64,000 bases of DNA from Mangifera indica. Lineage: Eukaryota; Streptophyta; Magnoliopsida; Sapindales; Anacardiaceae. Location: the NCBI RefSeq assembly GCF_011075055.1, contig NC_058147.1:12710001-12774000 (forward strand), read 5' to 3'. Position 1 is the stretch's first letter. Every line of letters starts with the position of its first letter. Positions 50,168 to 64,000 of this stretch are shown piece by piece. The position numbers were made by a program, and so were the translations under genes. Below the pieces are notes generated by a model. The model ran no database searches. It was not told the DNA's origin and saw nothing but the letters and a program-made list of their open reading frames with translations.

Positions 50168-50817
50168 ACACAAACAAAAATCCAAGAATCCAAAACTCAA
50201 CAAATTGACACAACTTACTTTGCACACGAGACATAACAATCATTCAATAACACAAATGCAAATCGTAATTAACAAATTAAAAAAAAAAAAGGTTTTTATT
50301 AAACCAATTTTATATGTAATCAACATACACAAATTAATCAAAACATGCAACAAACATATTTTTAAGAAAAATATGTCAAATGGTAGCAGCTTTAACATCA
50401 TGTTCGGTTCTTGAGGCACTGATAACTAACAACACAATGAAATTTAAAACTTATAAAAACAAAAAATCTTGAAAACCTAACTAGGATACCAGTTTTAAAC
50501 ATACAATTCATGAACATGCTATTAACATTCATAAGGTTTAATCGAATTTATACCTGGATTAGACGACTCCTTCATTCTTTATGTGGCAAAATAAGACACT
50601 ATCCAACCTTCAATAGGTACCTTAATATCAACACAAAAAACAAACTTGATTAGAGGCTTATTTAATCATGAGAGGTTATTAGGGCTCTATGATTGAATAT
50701 GTGTGTTTGAGAGAAAGAGTAGGTTGCTAGGGTTTTGCAAAAATTCTTTTATTATTTTTCTCATGAATATGCATCTATGTATATAATTTAGACACCTAGA
50801 ATGGTCAACACTTTAAC
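50168..50817. other. Intergenic, no gene seen
   Basis: This continues the AT-rich sequence into which the foldback element and the solo LTR inserted. A short frame at 50205-50414 has no recognisable features. Confidence 0.4.
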
Positions 50818-50822
50818 ATGGA

Positions 50823-53255
50823 TGTAACACCCATAGTTATGTCTCGAAGGAAAACTAATTTTTGTGCAAGAGTTTAATTGTTGTGTTAAGGATTAAGTGT
50901 GATTTAAAAGTCAAAGTGTGAGTTTGTAGTGACACATGGTCATGCATAGTAAGGGCATGCTTGTATGTCATTGCCACATCAGCTAAATAAGAATGTTTCA
51001 TGTAAATTTCAAATCTAAGTGACATATGGTTGTGTGCCTATGACATAGACCCATGTGTGTTGAACATGGTTTCAGTTTTTTAAAAGGTGCATTCGTTGTG
51101 TTTTAGGATTTTTTATCTTTAATCAAATGCACAAGACTTTCAAAGTGAGAGAGATTGCAAGTTTTGATCATCAAGTTTCGTGGTGACAGTTCTGATAAAT
51201 GAATTTCAGTGTTATGATGAAGTGAAAAGAAGAGAGAAGGGGACCCTATAGTCAACCTTGTTGCAGTACTCTTGGTAAAAGGTAAGTGAGACTTTCTTTA
51301 TACTAAGTTTTACTTTCTAAAGAATAATTCCCCACTGATTTGTGATAAGAATCTTTGTTCAAGTGCTGATCTTGTTGCAAGTATTTGTATTATCTACATA
51401 TTATACATATAAAAGGATGATTATGTACATGATGAAGTATATGATTTGAATGAATCTTGAAATGGATGGTATGCTTTTGTGTCGATGTGTGTGATAAGAA
51501 TAGATGTTTAAGTGCTTATTCATTTGAGTTATATTGGTTTAATTTGTTTTTAAACATGTTCAATAATGATAGTCATTTTGAGATGGGTTGAACACGTGAG
51601 AGGATTATGTTGTGTTGAATAAGTTTTGGGGATCTATTGAATTATGGTCGTATATTTTGTGATTGATGAATGAGCATGTGTTTACCTGTATTTAGACATA
51701 ATGTATAATTGGATTGGAATAATGTGTTGATCATTATTTTGTGTCGAGATTGCTTAAACAGTGGGTAAACATGCAAAAATGAAGTAGGGATCGAATTAGG
51801 GTTCAATTCTTGACATTTTCTACATTCTAGACTTGACGCACAATCGTGTGAGAAGGGACACATGATCATATATATAAAACCTAGAATTCAACTTACATTT
51901 TCTAATAGCCTGATGATTATTGGACATCATTAACCAATGAGCAGTTAATAAGGCCACATGGACTACACATGTGTAGAGGTGAAATGATCGAAATACCTCT
52001 ATAAAATGGCACAGTTGAGATAAGTTTAGAAAGGAAAGTGGAATAAATATCTAAAAGGGTACACGCCAATGTTAGTAAAAGCACATGCTTATGTGTATAG
52101 AAAAATTAACACATAAAGAGATGTCATAAGGAGTTAGCAATGTGCATGTAAGTAAAGAGACACACAAACCCTATATGTGTAGTGTACATTAAAGATAAAA
52201 AGATAGAGAAACAGGCTATAGATACATGGGTCATCCCGAGAGCTAGAAAAGAAATCCTAAATATGTAATAGTACCTTACGTGCCAAAGAGTTAAATCATA
52301 GAATGACACAAGATGCATTTTTTTAGGTGGAAGCGAGAGCAAGCTAAGTTGAGTTAGGGGCCAAGATGTATGCGTGCTAGACATTATAAGATCATTACAA
52401 AGGGGCACCATGAATACACAAACCTTACACTGCCTATAGTAAGGCATATCCATAATAGGGTACTTACGTGTAGTAGAGTCTAGTTGAGATATAGTTTTGG
52501 TGTATGGAATAGAGAAATAGCTCACACTACCAAAGTGCCAAAACCTTGTATTTAATTTAAATTGATCAGCCTTATGTACAATTTCAGCTATAACTTCTAG
52601 ATTCAAATACTTCTATTATGTTTAGTATGGTCACGACAGATAGGAATATAGAAAGTAGTTCCTTAGTGATCAAACGAGACACAATTTGACCTAAAAGTTA
52701 TGACATTTAGCCTAGACAATCCCTAGAGTATAGTATGAGCATATAGATGATACCTAAAACCCATCTTCATCCATGGAGGAGTTTAGTGCTAACTTTTGGT
52801 AATAAAGATAATAAAGGTCCAGACCAAATGCATTTTAGGGAGTAAGTAAAAGTTAGCAGTAGAGTCTTCTACTTACTAAATGTTTTATAACTCACTCTCC
52901 TACTTTCATGTGTGTAGGTATAGGTGATTGTGATGGCTTCGGGATAAACAAAGGTCAGCGAAAGTTGTGAGAACATTTTTGTCATTCTGGTTTACATGAG
53001 TTTTATTATTATTATGAGTTTAATTATACAGTTGCCTACATATTGTTACTTTTTAATTATGTTTTGGGTTATGACATCTTTTGCACACTTTCGACTATGT
53101 TTTTTATTAAGAGCATTTTGGTCATTTTCTAGAAATTAATAAATGATGCAAGTTCATTTATGAGTTTTAGATGTTTTGAAAAGTCAAGCATGCTCAAATA
53201 GTCAATTTAGTGACCTCTCCTTTTAGAGGGTAGTACTTTTAGAGAGAGTGTTACA
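50823..53255. mobile_element. Solo LTR, 2433 bp, probably Gypsy
   Basis: It begins TGTAACACCC and ends AGTGTTACA, with a perfect 5-bp duplication ATGGA (50818-50822 and 53256-53260). There is no PBS or internal region. The 3' part is homologous to the fragment at 47000-48191. A 160-codon minus-strand frame at 52124-52606 lies inside it and has no recognisable domain. Confidence 0.9.
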
Positions 53256-53260
53256 ATGGA

Positions 53261-55084
53261 ACAACCATTCCTTTTCTTGTGGTGGTGCACAATCATGCTT
53301 GGTCAAGGAAAAGGTCAAACTAAACTATTTTAATCCTATTTGACAAGCCTAGTTCATTCATAATCTCACTTTCATTACCGAACACCAAGATTATCATTAA
53401 ATAACCCCTGTCTTTGAGTTCAAACCAACTTCTATGTATGTATGACCCATAAGCACTCTATTGAGCTAGTAGTACCTAGATTCAGATCGAATCTAGGCAT
53501 AGACCAAATTTGGAATCTAGTAAAGCATCATGCCCACCCAATCAATAAAGTGTCAGTAGATGTCTCTTAAGCCTTTATAATATCTTGATTATATGATAGT
53601 CAATCTTTTTATCAACCAATATCTATCGAAGCTAAGACATAAAAGTGTGTCTATCTCAATAGCTCCTCGAAATGAAATGATACAAATCAATGACCAACAC
53701 GGATAAAACTATAAAGTAATCCCACTGTGGCCATAAATTCAAGTGGTTATAGATGTTTTTTAGTATTCTCATGTGAGATATCTTTTCCTATGCTCTAAAA
53801 TGATGAATCTTTTATTGGTCAACTATAGCCTCTATATATCTCACAATGTGCCCAATCATTACCTTTATTGTTACCCTAATCACGACAACATGTTAGATAG
53901 CGTCAAACTATACCAATCCTTATATGAGATGATTTGATGACCTCAAGTCAAAAGATCAAATACACTCGTGGTTTTCAAAAGATTTATTCCATAAAGACTA
54001 AAGCAATTATCCATATGAATATTCTCTGGTCAAATTAGTCTGAAGAACATGTCTACAATGTGCACTCATATATTGCACAAAACTATTTACAAACAACTTT
54101 GAAACATGAGAACTATTGCAACCTTTCAGTAGAGTTGTTTAACACTATGATAATCTCATTATCATTACAAATGCCTTTAGTTATAGTAATGTCGGGATTA
54201 TGGATATTTCTATAATAGCCATTTAATATGTGTATAGGATTCCCATAATTAGTCATCTAATTCTCTCGTTACAATTCTAGCATCCTAAGGGCATATTATT
54301 CATACAATCATATAATTAATACACATTCTTTATATCAGACTTAAGTTTACAAGGTTTTCATATATTTGGTTTCGTGTTTCTATTTCAAACATAAGTGGCT
54401 AATTCTCTTTATTATAGGACTAAGAAGGATCTGATAGTCCTCATGAACTTATAGTACTTTTATTTTTATATTTAATAATACCTTGATGTTTGATTTAATA
54501 AATGAAACTTTAATGCTTGTGTCCAGTTTAGGGTGCAACTTTACACATGCTAGTAGGTTTACATAGACTATCAAAAGGTAGATACAAAATTAGTGCATGC
54601 ATTCATTAAACTTGGAACCTTGATACTAGAAATAAGTCAAATCCTTGTAGTCATTAAAGTCATAAAATGTCTGTTATCTAAGTATGATGTAAGTAGGTGC
54701 TCATTTGATGCTTACACGTTTGGTTAACCTCGCAAGGGGAACTAGAGTAACTTAGGCCATCAATATGCCATGATCACTATAGGAATTTTATATCATCTAT
54801 GAGTTTATGAAGGATAGTCAATGAAGTCTTATTTCTTACGAGCTCTAATTATATAAGTTCAATAACAATGATATAGTTGTGATAGTTGCATTAATTAGTT
54901 GTATTTTATGTAGTCTAGTTATTAAAAGTAATCGTAGTCATAGTTTCTTATTACAATTTTACATTACTTAATCTCCTTAGCTAACAAAAATCTAGAAACA
55001 AATTAGTAGTTAGTTTCCTAATTCCTGTAGGATTAATATCTATTATACTACTTGTTGACTTGCACACTTGTGAGCAAGATGCAA
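53261..55084. other. Probable LTR or leader of an Athila/Tat-like element, unresolved
   Basis: No gene is seen. The stretch runs directly into the PBS-like site at about 55088, so part of it may be that element's LTR. The left edge is not visible. Confidence 0.35.
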
Positions 55085-55510
55085 CAAGTTTTTGGTGATG
55101 TTGCTAGGGATTGGTGTTAAAATTGATACTAACATAATTCTTGATCTTACTAGACTGAGGAATTTCTTTCTTTTCACTCATATATTATTGTCTTCGAGAG
55201 TTGATCACTCTTATTCTCTTTTGTAGGCTTTGCCTAATTTATGATTAAATCAAGGATGACAAAAAGACTAGATTTTGACCTTAAGATCAAGAAAACCATT
55301 CGTAATATGAGAAACAACAAGCAAGAACAAGAAATCAAGTTAGAGGAACTAGAGATTAATCCTAATACTAACATGGTGGAGATGATGAACCAACCACAAG
55401 CACTTCAAGATAATATGATCCCATCCACCAAGGATACTACCGCAAGTGTTGTTAGGCCAACCGTTAATGCTTATAACTTTGAGATAAAACTCGTTAATGC
55501 TTTTAAATAT
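55085..55510 (+). pseudogene. Athila/Tat-like Gypsy PBS region and start of gag
   Basis: TTTTTGGTGATGTTGCTAGG at 55088 matches the form of the conserved TTGGCGCCGTTGCCGGGG region just after the LTR in Athila/Tat elements. An open reading from 55241 contains MTKRLDFDLKIKKTIRNMR and later VRPTVNAYNFEIK, resembling the gag N-terminus of that lineage (family text NNFEIKP). Similarity stops at a TA/A microsatellite (about 55508-55541), so only the beginning of gag survives. Confidence 0.6.
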
Positions 55511-55680
55511 ATATATATACACACACAAAAAAAAAAAAAAACATTTATAAGCAATAATCATATGAGATACAAGAAATTTTATGGTTACTCAAAAGTGTAT
55601 TCACAACCAAGAAATAGGACGGTACTCCGTTTTGATATTATTGTTATGTTTTCTATCTCAATGGGATTATGAGTCATAAT

Positions 55681-56243
55681 TAGATATGACAATTTTTGCT
55701 CGAATTTAGGGTCCCTGACCTTTTCCAAACCTAATAGGGAGGGGATTTCTCAATAAAAAGGAGACCGATATGGAGATAAAAAATATCCCCATAATCGGGG
55801 ACAAGAATACATGTGTCTGCTCCCCTCCCCACCCTTGTCCCGGTCCCTACTCTTTTATATTAATATTATTATTTAAAATACTAATATATCCTTATAATTT
55901 TAGATTATTTGTATTTTTCAAATTTATTTATATTTTTGTTGTGCATATTAAGGTAATTAACATATGTTATTTGTGACATTTGAAATAGCAAGTTGGTTTT
56001 AATTTTAATTAATTTTGTTATTTAATATGTTTATGTTATATTTAAAGAGTACGAGCAAGAGATTTTTCTCTATAGGTACGAGAATGAGGAGGGGTTTTCC
56101 CCATGAGTAAGGGATGGGGAGAGGACAAAAAATCTTTGTCATCCTCATAACATGGACAAGTCACAGATGAGGATTGATATCCCCAAAGAAAATTGGAACA
56201 TATAATAGGGTATTCGGTCCAGCCCCTCCCCATTGCCATATTG
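55681..56243. mobile_element. hAT-like non-autonomous element with GGGGA-rich subterminal repeats
   Basis: The ends are approximately inverted (TAGATATGACAAT at the left; CAATATGGCAATGGGGAGG on the minus strand at the right). Subterminal runs such as CTCCCCTCCCCACCC and GGGATGGGGAGAGG form inverted clusters around an AT-rich centre. This composition is familiar from plant hAT MITEs. No clean 8-bp duplication was found (GAGTCATA versus GAGTTTTA at best). Confidence 0.45.
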
Positions 56244-56819
56244 AGTTTTAAGTCACTAAAAAAAGGATATTAAGGTTGAAACATTTGTGCATTAAGTGAA
56301 ATTTATGATTTTGTGAAACTATGATAACAAAAATATAATCTTCACTAAACATCAATATTGACATAGGTACCTTAATCTTGAGTCGCGAGTATATCTTTGT
56401 GAACTATAGTTTCGTGGATATAAGAATATTATTTCATAAATATGGAATTTCAAAAAAGTTTAAGCAACACCACCTTTTGGTTTTTACAAGTTCTTGAGTG
56501 ATGAGACTTGCTCAAATGTTTAATGAAGTATTCATTGAAAGTCATTATTCATTAGATTCAAAACTAGATGCAAGGAAAAGATGTAATCCAAAAGGCATAT
56601 CAAAAGTAGACAAAGTCCTTATAATTGGTGTTCTAGGAGAGTATGTGTAGTTGTCGCTAAATTGATATACTTCAATTAGATAATTTAGTCCGATTAAATT
56701 ATTAAAGTTTCAAATAAACAAAATGCTTAATTCAAGAATACAATGTTGTTTGTATAGTGGAGTCAAACAATGTAAGTGAATTCTCTGTCTTACGTTTATG
56801 ATATGAAAGGGTGCCATAA

Positions 56820-56965
56820 TACTTTGGTGAAGTGGATTAAAGCTTATGTGGCAATGACTATCCTTATGGAATAAATGGAAAACATACGGGTTTCTTTGAG
56901 AGTTATAGGAGTCTAAAACAAGGTAATCCATTGTCTCTTATTTGTTATAGTCGAGGAGGTACTGT
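56820..56965 (+). pseudogene. LINE reverse transcriptase relic
   Basis: One frame reads GINGKHTGFFESYRSLKQGN followed by PLSL. This corresponds to the conserved LINE RT block around NG...GFF...RGLRQGDPLSP. Flanking sequence from about 56440 may also derive from the element but is too decayed to read. No poly-A tail or target duplication was identified. Confidence 0.5.
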
Positions 56966-57069
56966 CTTGCCTTTTTTGTGTAAATGGATTAAGTAAATTT
57001 GATTTTATCCAAGGTTTATACCTAGTGTGACTTTGATAGGGCGATATCTAACATTTTTCCTTTTTTAAA

Positions 57070-57882
57070 GGCCAAAGGACTATTTCCCACCTAAGGTATG
57101 CTACATTTCTAAGTTTCCCCCTTTTAACTTTGAGAATCCCAAATACCCGCCCATGAATAGTTAAAATTAACAGAACCCTAACCCCTTAAAATTTCATCTC
57201 TTTTTACCCCCGTAAACTTTAAAAACTAAAACTTTTCATCTGCCCAAGTTTTAAAAAATGACAGTTTCACCCTAGGGTTTTGTTTCGAGATTCCGGCTCC
57301 ATTGCTAACGGTCTCTCCCTATCGAAGCTTCCTCTCCTTCCAACAATCTCTCTCCTCCCATTTGAACGTCTGATCGACGTCAGAGGAGCGGTGGAAGACG
57401 AAGAGCTTCATCGGGGAAGACGGAGCTCTTCGTCTTCCCAGACGAAGACAACAACTTCATCTTCGTTTGGGAGGATGAAAAACTTCATCTTCCCTGACAA
57501 AGTTCTTTGTCTTCCATCACTCCTCCGACACCAATCGGACGTCCAGATAAGAGAAGAGAGACCGCTGAAGGGAGAGGAAGCTTTAGGAGAGAGAGGCTGT
57601 CGGCAATAGAGTCGGAGAAGATGTCAAAGATCTCGAAACTACCCTAGGGTGAAACTGTCATTTTTTAAAACTTAGGCTGGGGGAAAGTTTTAGTTTTTAA
57701 AGTTTAGAGGGGCAAAAAGAGGTTATATTTTAATTTATTTTTAATATTATAGAAAAAATAAAGATTTTACCCTTACTACCGTTAATTTTAACTGCTCATA
57801 GATGGGTATTTGCGATTATCAAAGTTAAAAGGGAGAAACTTGGAAATACAACATACCTTGGGTGGGAAATAGTCCTTTGGCT
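57070..57882. mobile_element. Foldback Mutator-like element, second GC-rich copy
   Basis: It is 813 bp, starting GGCCAAAGGACTATTTCCC and ending with the complement, and flanked by a 9-bp duplication TTTTTTAAA (57061-57069, 57883-57891). The arms pair along most of the length. The centre (about 57290-57640) is GC-richer and built of GAAGACGAAGAGC-type repeats on both arms. The open frame at 57280-57609 crosses the centre and has no domain, so I do not call it a gene. It lies about 0.85 kb downstream of the OPR stop codon. Confidence 0.85.
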
Positions 57883-57891
57883 TTTTTTAAA

Positions 57892-58726
57892 TATACAATT
57901 TGGTATATATATTATGTATCATTATAAAATTGAGTATTATTATATCTTTAATTTAAAATTATCACCAATCTTAGATTCTCTCTCTCTGTCTCTTTTTTAA
58001 GTTTTAAACTCAGTTTTCTTAACACTTTCTCACCAACCAAGCACTCGTAAGGTACAAATTAGTGGAAGATGAAGCAAGGACTTCTCTGAAACACCATTCT
58101 TCACTAAACCAAACAAAAAGTTTAGTTACTCAGAACACCGTGCAAATTCAAAGCCATCAGAAACTAAGTGAATTCTAAAAGGGTGAAAAATGCAAAACAT
58201 TAAAGTTAGAATATGTACTAATGATATAAATTGAAACTGCGCATCGTGGACAGGGTTAGAAGATCTCCACACTTTTTTTTAGCTGGTTGAGTTGGTGGCT
58301 GGCTTAGAAAATACAGGTTTTTGCTTTTGTTTAAGCTGTGACAATGAGATGAATGTCTGTGTTACAGAGTAGAAGAAGAAAAAAGAGTGATGCTTTTTGC
58401 AAATGTCTTATGGCATCCTGAGTACCTGGCTCGGTTTATTATCCGTTTTCAGCTACCTAAATCATCTCCAGTCAGGGCCAAAAGGATAATGCGAGATCCC
58501 GTTACCAGGAAATTCGATATGCCAGTACCTGAAAATTTTGAATTGAACTCTACATAATTGTATGATACCAAAGCAGAATTATTACTATTATCTATTACCC
58601 GAACAGGGTAGTTTTCTACACAGACAGACCATAGAGTGGGAAAAAATCACATTCCAGTAAAAGAAAATACAACGGAAATAAAATAGAAACCACACTAATT
58701 GTAAAAACAAGTTTTAACTTGAAGGT
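57892..58726 (-). other. 3' flank of the OPR-like gene
   Basis: The region holds the expected 3' UTR. A plus-strand TTTATT at about 58435-58440 gives AATAAA on the gene strand, roughly 290 nt past the stop codon, and is a possible polyadenylation signal. The rest is AT-rich with nothing recognised. Confidence 0.4.
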
Positions 58727-61547
<2,821 letters not shown>

Positions 61548-61620
61548 GTTTGAGCTTCCCGTTTTACAAAAACAAGTTCGGAATTGTTGAAATTGCGGAA
61601 AGGAGTAATGTGAAGGAGAG

Positions 61621-61628
61621 TATTTATA
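61621..61628 (-). promoter_or_regulatory. TATA box of the OPR-like gene
   Basis: The minus strand reads TATAAATA 74-81 bp upstream of the start codon at 61547. This implies a leader of roughly 45 nt. Confidence 0.65.
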
Positions 61629-61679
61629 GAGTGATGGGACACGAAGAAAGGCCATGAAATATGAAGAGAAATTTGCTTA

Positions 61680-62800
61680 GGAAAGTCGTGGGTTTTGCAA
61701 GAATTAAGATGACATAATGAATTACGTGGATGTCAACTACTTTCCCACTGCGGCGAACTTATTTCATTACGGTAAAAGAGAACCTTTTAGTTCCAAATTA
61801 TAATATATTGATATCAAAAAATAAAAGAAAATTAAATTAAATATCTATTTTAACTTTTTATTAAATAAAAATATTTATTTTTTTATTTTTAAATAAAAAT
61901 ATTTTAAATATTTTTTAAAATACCAAAACTATACTTTATTACATCTATATAAATCTTTTCATTCTTACTCTTATTGTATACATTTTTCATATTATTTAAA
62001 TATTTATTCTCATTTTTATTTTTATTGAATACTAATTACTGTAAATATTTAAAAGTTGAATAAAAGTTCAAAAATTTGGATACATTTTTAGTTGGATAGA
62101 GATAGGTTAGATTAACTCAAATATTTAAAGATTAGATTAAAGTTTAAAAATTTTGACATACATTTAATTTAAATTAGATTAGAGTTAATGATTGTTAATA
62201 TAAAATTTGTATTAATATAATATGAATATGTCTTGATGACACCAGCTATCACGCATAGTATATATACTAAAGAGATTTTCATAATTTATTAATTTTGTAG
62301 TTGCTATATAACAAAAGCTAATTCCAATATGATACATATAGTGATAAATACGAAATTTATACAACAAAGAGTTGTTTTTATAAATAATAATTTACTAGTA
62401 TGAGCAAATATCACCTTAAAAGAAGTGATCTACACACCTCAACGCCTTCCAACATTTCTTTGTTTAAGTACATTTCTCTAACAATTTTAAGGTGATATTT
62501 TGCTTTGATGGTCTCAATAAAATCACATTTTGCTTGCAACAAATTCCTTAATCCATAAGTCAACAAGTTGGAGCGTTTTGATGGCACATATTTCACTTGT
62601 TGGAAAGATTAAATTATCTTTCTTCTCACTGAATTAAGTGTCTACTATGTGTTGGACTCTACCAATAACTTTTCCAACAACAAAAAGAAAAATTATTATT
62701 TCTATGTAAACCAAGGCATTTTTAGAAAGTTGAAAGTTCAAAAAAAGGCCTAAAACCGAATAAAATACTGCTAATAACAAAGCCAGTATGGTTGAAAAAT
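61680..62800. other. Upstream AT-rich region of the OPR-like gene, no gene seen
   Basis: It includes a very AT-rich block (about 61790-62220) with no motif recognised. A 61-codon minus-strand frame at 62411-62596 is not recognisable. The sequence up to 62800 may belong to the Copia relic that follows. Confidence 0.4.
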
Positions 62801-62814
62801 AGCCATATGAAATT

Positions 62815-63144
62815 GTGGCCATGGTTACTGAATTACACATGGCCACACCATTAAAGTTTGATGATTGGTCGTATAACTTTGGTACAACAATTCATGTATG
62901 CAATGATAGAAATCAATTTAAGAATTATGAAATTGCAACCAGAGATGAAAATGTACTAATGGGGAATCATAATATTACAAAGGTGCATGGAAAAGGAATG
63001 ATTGAACATAACTTTACATTTGATAAGAAATTGATTCTCACAAATGTATTTGAAAGATTGGATGAAGAGAATAGATGTAAAACAAACATGCATGTCAAGA
63101 GAGAAAGAATTAAAGCACACATTTGCAAAAGAAAGAAAGGATAA
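62815..63144 (+). pseudogene. Copia protease-region relic
   Basis: An open stretch of 109 codons reads MVTELHMATPLKFDDWSYNF, then GTTIHVCNDRNQFKNYE, and later LMGNHNITKVHGKGMIEHNF. It follows the Copia protease block around WWYDSGATIHVCNDRNQF and GKGxVELNFTSGKKLTL. The catalytic Asp-Ser-Gly is replaced by Asn-Phe-Gly, so even this open frame is inactive. Integrase and RT are not found downstream within the window. Confidence 0.7.
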
Positions 63145-63159
63145 GCATTTTACCAACTC

Positions 63160-64000
63160 TTTTACCTCTTATATAAATATAGGATGATGGAATAAGTCTC
63201 CCACTTACAAGACTTCTAAAGAAAGTCCACCACCAAGCCTTGGCCAAATATGGTAGAGTGAAAGGAGAGAGTTTGCAACTTTAGTGAGAGGGTTTTTCTT
63301 TTAAAAATGGCCAAATATATTAGAGAGTTTTTCTTATAATGGTGGTTAGTTGTAGTTTTTTAAAATTCTACTTTTAGCCCGCTAAAATGTTGATTTAAAG
63401 ATTTGTCATACATATATATACCTAATATATTTTAGCCACATTATTTCCATCTCAATAACACTTTAACTTTTAAGATGTCATCTTTGTATCCATATAACAT
63501 TTTATATGATTCTTATTATCCTTCGAAAGGTGCTAGCCAATCATAGATAATTAATTCTTCCTTTTGTAAGCTTGGTTGATTGGTGTGACCCTTTAGGTTC
63601 ACCATGACATAATCGCAAGTCCCTTTTCAGACGATTTGGAAGTGTATTCGAAAACTTAATGACTATGATAAACATCTAGCGATGTGACATAGCTCATAAA
63701 CCATGATAGGGAAATACTCCATTGAACTTAATATCACCAATTGTACATTTGTGTAGGTAATATCCTTCCATTGGCCAATTCAGATCGATTTCAGACTAAT
63801 GAATCATCAAAGTCCTAATTTTGATTATTTACAAATCCTCGATTTAAATGTTTGAAACACATCATTATGAACATCCATCATACGACTTACATTATACTTC
63901 AGTCAGAGATTTTGATTTCCAATGTTTATCCGTGTTTGCTCTGAAACTCAGATTTAGGTCGAATAAGTGGATATTTAGAATCCAATACTATTTGAGTCAA
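63160..64000. other. Intergenic to window edge, probably repeat-derived
   Basis: TATATAAATATAGG near 63172 and the text GTGTGACCCTTTAGGTTCACC-like at about 63576 suggest LTR or leader material. No boundary or gene could be supported. Confidence 0.3.

Noticed and set aside
52124..52606. 160-codon minus-strand frame with some hydrophobic stretches
   Set aside because: It lies wholly within a solo LTR bounded by a target duplication and has no recognisable motif.
57280..57609. 109-codon frame in the second foldback element
   Set aside because: It crosses the centre of an inverted repeat, has low-complexity Ser/Thr/Arg sequence and no domain.

Overview
This window is nuclear DNA of a flowering plant, most likely a eudicot. 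It is strongly AT-rich, its genes have GT-AG introns, and more than half of it is layered, decayed transposable elements. I recognise two real protein-coding genes, both on the minus strand, and no tRNA, rRNA or CRISPR features.

Gene 1 (17242-26574) is a leucine-rich-repeat receptor-like protein (RLP) of the many-exon type. I resolved 12 exons, all joined in phase 1, which would encode 1220 residues: signal peptide, LRRNT cap, LRRs, one transmembrane helix and a short tail with no kinase. Exon 7 carries a 181-bp MITE with a perfect 9-bp target-site duplication. The MITE adds an immediate stop, so this allele is broken unless the frame-neutral exon 7 is skipped. Gene 2 (58727-61547) is an intact five-exon subgroup I 12-oxophytodienoate reductase-like gene of 370 aa. 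It is an FMN-dependent old yellow enzyme without a peroxisomal SRL tail.

Layout. 1-9.1 kb: a Copia fragment with a complete 7.4-kb Copia element nested in its gag. 9.2-9.45 kb: a GC-rich hAT MITE. 12.5-15.1 kb: a 3'-truncated Gypsy element. 17.2-26.6 kb: the RLP gene, with two Mutator-like MITEs in its largest intron. 26.8-30.15 kb: another Mutator-like element, split by a 2.27-kb solo LTR. 30.9-40.56 kb: a decayed but complete Copia element, whose integrase region is interrupted by a 2.7-kb array of seven TRIM-like LTRs (five forward, two inverted). 42.8-43.3 kb: a paralogous empty site for that Copia. 45-48.2 kb: a hAT MITE, a relative of the first Copia and an LTR fragment. 49.4-50.2 and 57.1-57.9 kb: foldback Mutator-like elements with GC-rich arms. 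50.8-53.3 kb: a second solo LTR. 55-57 kb: Athila/Tat-like gag, hAT-like and LINE relics. 62.8-63.1 kb: another Copia protease relic.

The two genes have no operon-like relationship. One is an immune or developmental receptor type and the other a jasmonate-related reductase, but their proximity alone implies no joint function. All similarity calls rest on recognised motifs, because no database search was possible. Target-site duplications, LTR pairs and splice junctions were read directly from the sequence.
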